Shown here piece by piece: positions 22,309 to 33,880 of a stretch of DNA of 64,000 nt (position 1 is the stretch's first letter; each line of letters begins with the position of its first letter). Both the position numbers and the translations under genes were made by a program. This DNA is from Taiwanofungus camphoratus (lineage: Eukaryota; Basidiomycota; Agaricomycetes; Polyporales; Taiwanofungaceae): positions 2,728,001 to 2,792,000 of the forward strand of contig CP021221.1 in the NCBI GenBank assembly GCA_003999685.1, written 5' to 3'. The notes under the pieces are model-generated. The model saw nothing but the letters and a program-made list of their open reading frames with translations. It had not been told where the DNA came from and searched no databases.

Positions 22309-23041
22309 ACGTCCAAAAGTTCGGTAGGAAGTTCAAGGGCTTTTTGCGCTAAATAGGGGATGACGCGGAAGGCTGCTGTAGGCCTGTCGAGTACTGAACC
22401 ATCCAATTTGCATAGGATATAGGCACCGCCTTTGTTCCTAGATACTACAAGTACTGGACTGAGGTAGCAAGGTTGCATCTTCTGATTTAGGGACTTCTCT
22501 ATCTGCATGTTGCGAACTAGTACTAAATCACCCTTTTCGAAGTTGAAATCGTGGATGGAGTGCTTATGCTTTTCTTTGAATCGCAGAGCCACTTGTCTTT
22601 GTGCTTCGTAGACCTTCGAATGTAGTTCCACTACCTGAGTCACTCACTTTTGCAATGCGATAGCGCGACGTGTGATAAGGTCGGTCATGGATAGAATGGA
22701 GGACGGAGAAGGAAGGATATAGGTGGCTTCTATGACGTCCAATGGGATGACAGGGTGGGTGCCAGTGACCGCGAAATAGGGTGAACATCCCATGCACTTT
22801 TGAGTCATGATCCTGTTGGACCAGAAGACTGAGTACGCTACCTGAGACCATTTAGACTCTTTGCCATCTACGGCCTTGAATAGAGCCTGCCTAACATCAA
22901 AGTGAGGCCTCTCCACCAGTCCGTTGGCACGCGAATTGTATCCGCTAATTCGGATGTGTTGTAGCTGGTACTTCTTCGCTATATAATTTGTAGCTTTCAC
23001 AAAGGGAGTGCCATTGTCAGTGACTGTTTCCAATAGCACGC
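22266..23041 (-). pseudogene. pol: integrase end of E2 pol
   Basis: Minus-strand translations give the second half of a DDE integrase core (TDNGTPF, YNSRANGLVERPH) and a GPY/F-like C-terminal module (CYLSPVLVVSRNKGGAYILC, FRVIPYL). This type is common in basidiomycete gypsy elements and differs from the chromodomain integrase of elements 1-3. It is treated as a broken fossil. Confidence 0.75.
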
Positions 23042-23063
23042 TGATGAGTCCTGTGGCCTCCTG

Positions 23064-23539
23064 TGATACAAATTGGTATCTCAGATCCTAGATATTGCCT
23101 CACACGTGAGGGCCTGACCACGATAGGAGGTGGCGAGGTCTTATGGTCGATATAGACCGAGTGTCGTGAAGTCCGTAGACTCGAGCGAGTATCACTCAGA
23201 TGTGAGCGAGAGGATACAAGACACGAATATAATGGTAACCAGATCAGACTTAAGGTCCGACCTAAACTAAAGTACATGCTATATATACAAGTACGTATCC
23301 TGAGCACGGACCAAGAACTACTCTAGGGCAGGAGGTCCGAAATGTGGTACGACTATAGATAAATGCGAAGTGGTACGATCCGGGCGTATTAGCAATACGT
23401 ATGAGTAACCAGGAATGTGGTAAGCGGCCCGGATATGAGTCAGAGTCCTATGCGTGAGCGGGGCCAATCCGGGGCCCGTATAGTAATAGTCTATGAGTAA
23501 TCAATGACGTGGTAGTGATGAGAAATAGAAATTGTTTCA
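23064..23539 (-). repeat. 3' LTR of element 3
   Basis: 476 bp, ends TGATACAA and TTGTTTCA in plus-strand reading. It is identical by eye to 30320-30795. The polypurine tract lies just inside, at about 23540-23553 on the minus strand. Confidence 0.93.
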
Positions 23540-23869
23540 CTACCCCCTTACTAAGGTCGATCTCCGAACGACCCTACTTTATTTTCCGTTAAATAAAATG
23601 TTCTTCAGCCGTGCGGGTGTTTCACCGCGTACCATGAGGGTGTTTCACCTCGTTCCGTGAGGGTGTTTCACCTCGTTCCCGTAGGCATGTGGGCGACTGG
23701 GTTAGGATCGCTTGCAACCTACCGCCTCAAGTAAACAGCACCCCTACTGTTCACCATCACCGTACAGTGTAAACACTGTACCCTGCTAGCATGTGGCTCA
23801 GCGTTAATACTTCTCGCTGAGTTGCAACTAGCCGCCTCCGGCAAGCAATCCCTTTCATTGCTCGCCATC

Positions 23870-24917
23870 ACCGTACAGTTCGAACTCGTAGTCGTCCCAA
23901 TCGTTGTCGTTCATGTAGGAGTTGGAGGGCGGGTGGTAATTCCCGCGGCGGTAAACAGGTGGTGGAGAAATGACAGGGGGGACGTGATAGCTCGACGGGG
24001 GAGGTGGGATGACCCGGGTTCAGTGAGGTGTTGGTTGGGCGGCACGCCGGGTCGGGACAAATGGTTGAGTGATGGCCCGGGTGCGCGTTGATGAGGGTAA
24101 GGTGTATCAGTCCGTGATGGACCGGCTGTTGCATTGGTACGAGGGGCGGGCGGCCCGTTGCTTCTGGGGCGAGATGGGGTAGGGGGGAAGGGGTTGCTCC
24201 CTTCGAGACAATAGAACCCGCGGAGGGTTGGTGGCGGACATGACCGGGATGGGTGCTTGTGTGGGGCGGTGGATCGAATCGACTATCTCACGACGACGAC
24301 CTTCTCCGGGGGCGGGTAAGATGGGCGGAGCTGAAGCGTCGTACGAATCGGTGGTGGTCGGTTCGTCGGTGTGGGGCAATCATGTCTTGCAAGTGGCGGG
24401 CCATGGACATGTCGTCCATCTCTATCAGGGTGCGGACTATCTTAAAATCCAGCTGTCGGATCTTGTCCTTGTGTATTGCCAGCTGTTCTGTTGCGTCGTC
24501 CACCGCTCCCAAGTATTGCAACCTGGCGTCGATGTACTCCCCGTATGCCTCTTGTTCGTCTTGGTTATTTCGCGTGTTCGGCATGGAGCAAAGCAATCGT
24601 GCGATGTCCCTTGAGTGTCGAGTCAAGAGGTCGAGGAGGATGGGGTCTACATCATAGATCCAGCGAGGGTAGTATAGGACGTCGGCTTGTCGAGGTAGAG
24701 CACCTTCTCCCGGTACGGGGTTGCGGAACTGGGCGGCGGTTTGGAGTCCAGAGAGTGGGCCATAGCCAGAGGATGCTGACGACGCGGATGATGAGGACGG
24801 TATTGCTGTGGGAGAGGTGGTCGTCTGTGGTGTGCGGGTAGCACGTCGAGTGGCAAGGAAGGCGCGAGCTCGGCCACGAGCGGCAGCTTGAGCGGCGGTG
24901 TTGGACTGGCGAGGCAT
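23870..24917 (-). pseudogene. third ORF region of element 3
   Basis: The N-terminal part, starting at the ATG at 24917, closely matches the 469-residue ORF of element 2. The rest of the region is recognisable from shared Pro-rich segments but is shorter and looks broken in a few places. Confidence 0.65.
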
Positions 24918-24956
24918 GTTGCTAGTGGGCGGTAGTTCGTCTGACGGAGTGAACTG

Positions 24957-27900
24957 ATCTTAGCCCAAGTTCTTTCGCTCCTTATATGCTTCCAGGAGCT
25001 CTTCCGCAGTACCGGCTAGATTCGCTTCCGGTTCCCATGAGTCATCCGCTGAGGAATATCCTTTCCACCTGACCCTATACTCGCGGCGTCTTGTTCGTAA
25101 GTTCTCCCGATGTCCGATGATGGCTTCGACTTCGTAGTTATCTTCGCCTTCGATAAGTTCCGGGGGTGGCCTCGTGTAGTTCTGGCCATGGGTCTCCGTT
25201 TCCGTATATGGCGATAGAAGGGTGGAGTGAAAAACTGGATGTACCCGCCATGTTTCCGGAAGCTTTAGCTTGTACGAGACCGGGCCTAGGACTTCAACGA
25301 TTTTGAAGGGTCCCTCTCTCTTGGGTGCCAACTTCCTGGAGGGGTATGGCAGCTTTAAGTTCCGAGAGTCGAGCCAAACCTGCTGTCCTTTACGAAAACC
25401 TTTCCCTCGTGGTTTGATCCGTTTTGCCAATACCGCCTGGGCTAGCTCCATTGCTGCGTGTGCTTGTTCCCTTATCTTCTGAAGGTTCTTCAGACGATAA
25501 GCTGCGCCGGGTGTGTCCGATCCCTTGTGTACGACTGGGATTCCTCGTGGTTCGAAACCCATCATGACTTTAAATGGCGACGCCTTGATCGTCGAGTGTT
25601 CTCTAGAGTTGTGAGCGAATTGTGCTGCGCTGAGTAAGGAAGACCACCTATCCGGATTGTTGCTTGTGAAGCACCGAAGGTATACTTCGAGTTCCTGATT
25701 TACCCGTTCTGTTTCTCCGTCCGTCTGAGGGTGGAAAGCCGTGCTCATGGCGGACTGCACTCCTGTCATGCGGCATAGCTCTTGAAACACCTTTGATGCG
25801 AATTGCGGTCCGCGATCGCTGATCACCTTGTCTGGGAGTCCAAACCACTTGTAAACCTCGTTGTAAAGAAGCTCCGCCGTTCCTTGCGCGTCAATGGTTT
25901 TGTTGCATGGAATGAAAATTACCCCCTTACTAAGGTCGTGGTCCACTACGACCAATATGGCATCGTAGCTGTTGGAAAGGGGTAGGTCCGTGATGAAATC
26001 GCAACAGAAGGTGCTGAATGGTGTAGCGTGAGCGGCGGCTCGGATAGGGATGAGGGCGGGCCGGTCCGGGTGGGTGTTAACCTTCATTTGTTGACAGGTC
26101 CCACAACCATGGACGTATCGGGCGACGAAATTGGCCATTCCGGGCCACCAGTAGTCTCGTCGAATAGACGAGAGAGTCTTTTGAATTCCAGGGTGACCGG
26201 CGTGTGGAAGGTCATGATGATTTGAGACCGTTTGCCGTCGCAGGTTCTCATCCAGAGGAATATACACTCGATTGTCATAGAGGAGTTCTCCATCTTGAAC
26301 TGTCCAGTGATCGTCTGAGCTGTTTTGTGCGTTATTCAGGCCTTCCATATATACTGAGTCGTTTACACCTGCCTTCCTAATGGAAGTCCTTAGGCTCGTG
26401 TCGATTGCTGCTGCCCATACGTTGTCTGGCAGGATGGTTACATCCTGGTTGTCTGATGATCCATCATCATGATCGGGGCGTCGGGAGAGTGTGTCGCTTT
26501 GTACCATTTGTGTGCCGGGTACATGAACTAACCGGTAATCGAATTCGGATAGGCGCAGAGCCCACCGTGCTTGTCTTCGATTTAAATTTCGTGCCGTCTT
26601 CCAGTAGGTTAGGTTCTTGTGATCGCTGTAAATCATGACTGGATGTGGGCTACCGATGAGGAGGTGACTCCATTCATTGAGCCCCCTCATGACCGCCATA
26701 AGTTCCCGATCGTAAACATCGTAGTTTCGTTCCGCCGGTGTCATGCTTTGGGAGATATAACCACATGGGTGCCAATCTCCGTTATCGTCCTTTTGCCTGA
26801 GGACAGCACCGGTGGCAAATTTGGATGCATCAGTTTCCAACGCAAATGGTTTCTCCGGGTCAGGCATCAATAGGACCGGTTGTTCCAGGAAAGCTTTCTT
26901 CAGTGTCTCGAATGCCTTCTGCTGTTCGTCGTCCCAGTGCCATTTGACGTCCTTTCGTGTTAGCGAAACCAGTGGTTGGGCCAGGTGCGAGAACCGATGT
27001 ATGAACCGACGGTAAAAGTTCCCAAATCCAATGAACGACCTAACCTCCCTGAGGTTCTTGGGTATCGGCCAATCCTTGATGCCTGCTACCTTGACCGGGT
27101 CCATGGCGAGTTGTCCGGGTCTGATGATCATGCCTAGGAATTCGACTTCTTGCACGTCGAATTTACATTTCTCCGGTTTGAGATACAGGTCGTTATCTCG
27201 AAGTCGCTCGATAACTCGCCGGGTTCGCTTCTTATGCTCCTCAGGGTCCGTCGAGTAGATAAGGATGTCGTCCATGTAGATTGCCAACCATCCCTCTTTG
27301 AGCATGTCTGCGAAGACCGTGTTCATCATCCGTTGGAACGTCGCTGGTGAGTTGCACATCCCGAAGAACATTACTAGGGGTTCGTAGAACGAGGGAGGTC
27401 CTTCACCAGCTGCTGGAACGCCGAAGGCCGCCTTCCATTCATCCCCTTCTCGGATCCGAACATTGTTGTATCCCTGCCTGAGATCCATCTTGGTGAAGAT
27501 GGTCGCCTTATTTAACCGTTCCAAGAGTTCTGATATGAGAGGGAGTGGATAGCGATCCTTGACAGTTCCCTCATTGAGTTCCCGATAATCCTGGCAAGGT
27601 CGATATCCTCCATCTTTCTTTTCTACAAAGAAGAATGGGCTGGCCAGTGGCGATTTCGACGGACGGATGTACCCTTTCTGAAGGTTTTCTTCCAGGAACT
27701 TATCCAACTCTCCTCGTTCCTCTCTGTTGAGCGAGTAAGTGGACTGTTTGAATTCCTTGAAATCTTCCTTCAGGTTGATCTCGTGGTCGTGTTCCGTGTG
27801 CTTAGGGAGTCGGGCTGCCGCTTGTTTGTCAAATACCGGGAGGAGATCGTGGAGGTACTCAGGAACGAGTTCCGTGACCGGTTTCTCCTCTTTCTTGGCG

Positions 27901-28796
27901 TGTTCCTTAATAGCAAGTTCCGTAGATGTAGTGAGCCGACCGATGTCATGTTTGACCTGCCAAATGAGACCGTTTTCGAGGCGACGGTATGCTCCATCGA
28001 GAGGGTACTCCTTTTCCATAAGCGGGGCGTCTCGATACGCTGGGTGTGAATCCCGTCCGTATGTGGTGATCCGGTCGTCTCCTTCGATGAACGCTATGAC
28101 CAGCTCATCGTCGTCGATCGTTTCCATGGCCTGTTCGAGTGTGATACCGTTTACCGAGCTTTCTTCCGGGGTTGAGACTGGCAAGTCTCGATGCGTCGTT
28201 TAACGATAGGTTTCCGTGGTTGGTAAGACTGGAGACATCGTATTCATGACGTCCCCATCTCCTTCGTCTTCGATCTCTTCGACCGAGGGTTGACGAACTT
28301 TGATAATCTCCCTAGAAAGAGACTCCGTCATTAACCTCTTGATTTCCAGTCGTTTGGCCCTGGTTTCCAGTAGGTTCTTCTTCCATTCCCTAGATTCCTC
28401 CAAGGTCATGCGGTGCTTAAGCTCCACCCGTCCCGTCTTCCAATCGATGTCCGGGTTTTCCAATTTAAGCCAGGTATGTCCGAAGATAATGTCTTCCTTC
28501 CCTATGCTGGCCACATAGGCTTTAACGAATCGGGGTTCTCCTCCTATTTTGTATGAAAGAAGGGCCCTCTTCGTGATGACAGCTTGCTTGTTCGCTGTTC
28601 CGTCCACGTTGAACACAGGCATGGGGCGTGGTAGAGCCTCAGTGCGGATGTTGTGTTCCTTGACAAACTTGGGATGTACGAATATCCCAGAGGCGCCACT
28701 ATCAATGAAGGCGCGCGTTTCGACGTCTTTTCGTCCCACAGTAATTGGAATGTGTAAGGCCCTTTCATTCCGAACTACTAGTACCACACGGGACAA
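24957..28796 (-). pseudogene. pol: Pol region of element 3 (PR-RT-RNH-IN-chromodomain)
   Basis: Minus-strand order: aspartic protease (DSGASGIF), RT (YMDDIL), RNase H, integrase and a C-terminal chromodomain (VRWKGYSSADDSWEPE) that ends in a Glu/Lys-rich helix. It is mostly open, with about one break. The chromodomain is thought to guide such elements to heterochromatin, which would fit the nested insertions seen here. Confidence 0.88.
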
Positions 28797-28840
28797 TGAA
28801 ACTGAAACGGGCAGTGGTTGCGTCGACTCACCCTGCCCCT

Positions 28841-30172
28841 TTAAAAATCCTCTGTGGCCAGTTCCTCCATGACCTCCCTCTTTTCGTCGGCCGACAAGCT
28901 CTTGATGTAAGAGCGATAATCCGCAGGGCGTGTGTCTTGTGCTCTGGGCGTGTTCTTCGTCCCGGCTGCCGCCTTCTTGCGACAGTCGCGTGCCGAATGT
29001 CCCCTATTGTGGCAATAGAAGCATAGGTTGTTGTTGCGGTGGTATTTCCTTTCGCTTTCGCTTAAGGAGCAACCATCCGTCCACTGTTTCTTGTTGGAGG
29101 TGGATGAAGAGGTGCGAGCTGGGCGGGTGGCGACGGCGTCGACGTCCATGGGTTCCCCATAGTCGACTGAGGTGGTGACGTTGGAGATCTGGTCGATCCC
29201 CCTATAGATTGCGTCCAAAGATAGGACGTCCCTGTACCATTTGTCCATGGTGTCTGGCCTCTCGGATGTGGCCCTTCCGGCTAAGGTGGCGTAGATCTGG
29301 CGATCCAGCCCCTTGATGAATATCGCCCTGAGGGTGGGGTAGTCGTTCTCGGTGCGCTGTCCGTTGGCATCGATGAACGCGTCCTTCAACTTCGCCTTTT
29401 CGGCTAGAAGTCGGAATCTCTCCACATACATTTTGGTAGTGGCCCTCGTTTTCTTGTTCAGCTGCTTGGCTGGCAACTCCATGAGCACCTGATGCGCTCG
29501 TTGCACCCCCTCGTGTTCGGGGAATGCCAACTTGAGAGATCCCTTGAACAGGTCCCATGTCCTGTAAGGTGCTTGACCCCCCGCTGCCCGTTCGTAGAAC
29601 GTGTCACGCCATATGCGTGCGTCCTGTCCTCCCTTCATGAGGGCGACCGTGAATGCGATCTTTGCGTCGTCGCCGAGGTTGGTGTTATTTGTGGCGGTGA
29701 AGTAATGTTCCACCCGCTGGATGAACCGATCCAGATCTTCCCCTTGCCCAGTGAAGGGGTCCGGCGCAGGAATGTCGAGCTTGAGGGCTCGAGCCCCTTG
29801 CTGCTGGGTCTGGAGGCGAGCGATGAGTGCCTCCAGCTGTTGTTGTGTCATGTTCCCAATGGTCGCCATTGTGACTCGTCGAGGTGTGGGTGCGGATATT
29901 ATAGGAGTGGATGAGGAAGAGGATGGAGTGGGTGTGGGTGTTCGAGAAGTCGAGGCGGTGAACGTGTCCCCGGTGGGTGGTTTGATGGGTGTGGATTCCT
30001 GTGATCCTCCCGTGAATAGGATGGCGATGTCCTTCCCTTGGTCAACAGGGTTTCGCTGGAAATAAGCAGCGAGGTTGGCCTGTGCCTGTTGAATTGGTCG
30101 TCTGGATGTTGTTCTAATCCAGGTAAGCGGTGAACTCGGATAGATCGGGTTCCGATTCGCGTCTACGAACAC
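28841..30172 (-). CDS. gag: Gag region of element 3
   Basis: A 443-residue open frame, close to the Gag of element 2. It contains the capsid-like motifs ([21 protein letters not shown]) and one CCHC knuckle ([14 protein letters not shown]). Upstream of the first in-frame ATG the frame remains open and conserved, as in the other copies. Confidence 0.85.
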   Translation of the reverse strand: MFVDANRNPIYPSSPLTWIRTTSRRPIQQAQANLAAYFQRNPVDQGKDIAILFTGGSQESTPIKPPTGDTFTASTSRTPTPTPSSSSSTPIISAPTPRRVTMATIGNMTQQQLEALIARLQTQQQGARALKLDIPAPDPFTGQGEDLDRFIQRVEHYFTATNNTNLGDDAKIAFTVALMKGGQDARIWRDTFYERAAGGQAPYRTWDLFKGSLKLAFPEHEGVQRAHQVLMELPAKQLNKKTRATTKMYVERFRLLAEKAKLKDAFIDANGQRTENDYPTLRAIFIKGLDRQIYATLAGRATSERPDTMDKWYRDVLSLDAIYRGIDQISNVTTSVDYGEPMDVDAVATRPARTSSSTSNKKQWTDGCSLSESERKYHRNNNLCFYCHNRGHSARDCRKKAAAGTKNTPRAQDTRPADYRSYIKSLSADEKREVMEELATEDF

Positions 30173-30319
30173 TCGTTGTTCGATGTCGTAGAGAAGTGGT
30201 TCCTCTCCCCGTGAAGGTAACCCCCAATAGTCAGGATCGACGGTCCTGAGGTAAGACGTGGTAATGGATGTAGGCCCGCTAGATGGTACTAGGGGCGATT
30301 TGGCGTAAGTCTGATCTTT

Positions 30320-30795
30320 TGATACAAATTGGTATCTCAGATCCTAGATATTGCCTCACACGTGAGGGCCTGACCACGATAGGAGGTGGCGAGGTCTTAT
30401 GGTCGATATAGACCGAGTGTCGTGAAGTCCGTAGACTCGAGCGAGTATCACTCAGATGTGAGCGAGAGGATACAAGACACGAATATAATGGTAACCAGAT
30501 CAGACTTAAGGTCCGACCTAAACTAAAGTACATGCTATATATACAAGTACGTATCCTGAGCACGGACCAAGAACTACTCTAGGGCAGGAGGTCCGAAATG
30601 TGGTACGACTATAGATAAATGCGAAGTGGTACGATCCGGGCGTATTAGCAATACGTATGAGTAACCAGGAATGTGGTAAGCGGCCCGGATATGAGTCAGA
30701 GTCCTATGCGTGAGCGGGGCCAATCCGGGGCCCGTATAGTAATAGTCTATGAGTAATCAATGACGTGGTAGTGATGAGAAATAGAAATTGTTTCA
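30320..30795 (-). repeat. 5' LTR of element 3
   Basis: Identical by eye to 23064-23539. The element interior next to it (about 30306-30319) carries the complement of TAAGTCTGATCT found in the LTR, the self-primer arrangement described for element 2. Confidence 0.93.
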
Positions 30796-30800
30796 TCCTG

Positions 30801-32540
30801 GGCCCTGAATCGTGATTTTAGAAGCTCTCCTATCTCCTAACAGGCCATCCTATGACTCTTCTACAGCCTACGACAGGTGGGATAGGTTCCTATAATGTTC
30901 CTAACACCTCCTTTCCTTTCTAAACCCTTCTAACACCCTACGAAGTCCTGCGAAGTCACACGAGATGCTACGAGGTTTTGAACGCTAGCCACAAAGTCCC
31001 TAACTCCTGCTAAGTCCACTATCAGACACTGCCGGCCCTCCCATACTGTTCTATTGGATCTAGGTCCCAGCTACTATGTCACTCATCCTAGGTTTAGCTA
31101 AGAAGTCTTAGCTAAGTCTCTCCTAGCTCCTGTGATTGCAGCCACCTCCAATAGGCTCCGAAATGGTCTGAAGTTCCAAAAGCTGCACTTAGGAAGCCTT
31201 GCGCACCCCATGGGTCTCAATCCTATGCCATAAGGTCCTCCTATGGCGCGTCCATATGATCCTCCACCCATTTAGGACACCTCCTACCCCGATTAGGCCA
31301 AGTCCCACTGCTAGAAACTTTGTACACTCTTAGCCCACTAAGATAGTTGATCACAGCGCATGGCTGCTCTCAGATAGTCATCCCGCCCTTGTGAATGAAC
31401 TTGGTCATCTTTCTACCGCACGTAGTTCCCCTGTTTCAGTTCCTATTTAGTTTCTATCCTCCTCATGTCCACTTCAGAGTCCATGCACTTTAGTACACAT
31501 TTCAGACTCGTAAGGATCACTTCATGCAAGAATAGTTCACCTCATGCTCCCCTATTTAGTCAGAGGTAGTTTACTATGTACAAGAGAGACCCCTCAGTAC
31601 ACGCTTCTCCCTTTGGAATACAAGTTCCCCTGTAGCTCCGATCTCAGAGAAGTGTCGCAAGTACCACCTTAGAAACGGTCTTAAGCCTCTAAGTCTCCAC
31701 TCCAGCTCCATTTCAGTATCTTTGAACTACATCTATGCTCGTGATATATCCACGAACTACGTCTACGCTCCTCGAACTACACACTACGATCCACGAAGTC
31801 GCCGTGACTTTGCACTTTTCAGCACATCTTATAGCACCTATCCGGTGGGCCTCCGCCTTAGTTATACCCTTAGGCTCACGTTGTGTCATCCCTACGTCCT
31901 ACGAATAGCCCTACGACTCTCCTATAGCCTTCATTTTAGGCCATAGTACATCCCCATACGCCTTCGAACTACCCGACCTACGCCTCGAAGTCATCAGACA
32001 CTTCGGAACTTCCAACGATCTCATCCCCCCATCCCTATTCCAAATATTAGCTCTCTGAACCATCTGACCTCTTCTACAGGTCTCCTACGCTAGCCAAATC
32101 TTGCCCACCTCAATCTAACAAACCTCTAAGTCTTACGCCCTTTAGCTAACTCTAGTTAAAGACTTCGCAGCAGTCTCGTACCCTCTGCCGCTTAGTTGAA
32201 ACTATATTCTATTGGCTTATTGCTCCCTAACCCCATACAGTCTACGAAGTCAGCTCGTGCACTTTAGCTAAAACTTCGAAGGGCTTCACAAAACTTCGAA
32301 GGACTTTGTGCACTTCGGAGGGCCTCGCAAGGCCTTAGGGATCGTATAGCACTTAGAAACAAGATCCTGTCATGCAGGACCCTTGGCCCCTTACTCCCTC
32401 ACTTACAAAAACAAGACATACAGGCTTCCCGGTATCATACAGGTTGTAGCTCCTCCCCTCACATCCCCATAGTTCACACACCACCTCCTAGCCACGTTGC
32501 AGAGCACTCCCTAGGTATCAGGGTCCCCTAGGTCATATCA
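30801..32540 (+). repeat. main part of the D2 5' LTR
   Basis: Reverse complement of 8436 to about 10175 with no difference that I could find in the parts compared. The small open frame at 31722-31946 is identical to the one at 9030-9254. Confidence 0.85.
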
Positions 32541-33880
32541 ACGGTGATAGGTCTGGTACAACTCCATGCCCTGAATTTGTGTATTTTCGGTCTCCCACCC
32601 CTTTCTCAGAATGTACTGCCAAGTTTTGGAAGTCCAAATGTCGTAACAAGGACAGAGAGCTCTATTTAATCACTAGGGAGTGCCCTAACTTGGCAGGCAG
32701 TTGCGCTGTATGTGTCTACTCACGTCTTGGCAATCTGGCCTTCCTATCCGGGAAGAACAATGGGATTTCTGATGATAGAAGGTCTGCCTGACACTCCAGA
32801 AGCCCTGTTGAAGAGAAGTGGTCCCTCACACTCTAGAATGCATGCCTGCCACCTCCCCTAGCATCCTCCTGACCTCTGATGACTCTGGGCCTTTGGTTGA
32901 GATCAACCGAGAAAAGCCACTTCAGTTTTTGGTCTTCGGTCCTCGGTTCTGGTTTTCGGTCTCTCGGTCCAGAGTCTCGGCCTCTTGTTCATGATGTCCA
33001 TATGATCCCTTGGTATTGCCTAGACTCCCTACGCATCAGCTTGATGGTTCAGCACTCTTAGGTCCCTGTTCCCCCCAAGGCCTGGTTAGATAGCCCATCT
33101 TCCATATGATGATCTCTAGATAAGAATCTCTCACCTTGTGCCATTCCCCTATAACCTTTCTACCGCATTCAGTGTCCCTGTTTCATGTCCTACTTCAGTT
33201 TAGTTCCCCATATGGTACGCTGATCAGATCCTAGATTTTACGATTTTTGATTTGTTTTCAGTTTCTTTGGTTTTATTTTGCGTAAGATTTTTGACACCAC
33301 GGACCCCTTATGTAGTCTCCTGTACCTATCAGATGGGAGAGAAGATACATGCTCCCGTCTTGTCTCACAGAATCTACAGACTTGTCCCCCAGAGTTCAGA
33401 TTTGGGTTTCCCCTGCTCTAAGGCTTCCCTACAGTCTGACAAGGTTCCCCTCCATCGTATCTACGCCTATCATCAGCCAGCAGTCCTATTATATTGTATA
33501 TCGCAGCAGTTCTACATCTTCTACGTCCTATGTTCCCGAAGTTGGAGTAACTTTGATCTGAGTAACCAGTCCCCCTCCTCCTCCTCATCCGGCGTGCCTC
33601 TGCTCTCGTTATACCCCATAGGCACGTGTTGCGCACAGTCCAGTCTATCAGTCATCATCTACGCCAGCCCTACATCTCATTCCTACGCCATCAGCCCTCA
33701 GCAGTATCCCCTATCCCGATTACATCAGTTTTTGGTTTATCCTTCGGTTCTCGGTTTACCATCAGTGCACCCTCAGATCCTTTGACTCTTTTGCACCTGG
33801 CCAGCATTCAACCAGCCTGCTGCCATTGGATTAGAAGACCACGATCCTATCTTCCTGGAACTGTCCACTGATGCGCACTA
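32541..33880 (+). other. internal region of D2
   Basis: Equivalent to 7.1-8.435 kb of D1 in inverted orientation. Small frames at 32579-32791 and 32879-33061 are identical to those of D1. The longer frame from 33252 differs from D1 at several residues, mostly towards its end. No known domain is seen. Confidence 0.6.

Larger units (their letters stand above)
20530..23041 (-). mobile_element. Element E2: 3' end of a long-LTR gypsy element
   Basis: A complete 1779 bp long LTR (20530-22308) is joined on its right to minus-strand pol encoding the end of a gypsy integrase (about 22266-23041). The pol frame runs about 43 bp into the LTR before ending. At 23042 the sequence switches to the inverted LTR of D2, so D2 seems to have inserted in the integrase region. 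The rest of the element is not seen. It is a fossil with at least one break in the visible part. Confidence 0.75.
23064..30795 (-). mobile_element. Element 3: Ty3/gypsy chromovirus with both LTRs
   Basis: The 7732 bp element has LTRs at 23064-23539 and 30320-30795 that read as identical over 476 bp. Target duplication TCCTG is at 23059-23063 and 30796-30800, inside the D2 LTR. Order on the minus strand: LTR, gag, pol, third ORF, polypurine tract, LTR. It is the best preserved of the three copies; pol is open for more than 1070 residues through RT, RNase H, integrase and chromodomain. It still looks broken, with about one break in pol and a few in the third ORF. The insertion is very recent. 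Confidence 0.93.
23042..33880 (+). mobile_element. Element D2: long-LTR element split by element 3
   Basis: The first 22 bp of its 5' LTR are at 23042-23063; the rest is at 30801-32540 after element 3, giving the same 1762 bp as the D1 LTR. The internal region runs from 32541 to about 33.88 kb. A 3' LTR is not clearly present. D2 is inverted relative to D1, and the two are identical or nearly so over about 2.7 kb before differences rise near the internal end (33.6-33.9 kb). The coding-like frame in the internal part is not recognised and looks broken. Confidence 0.7.
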
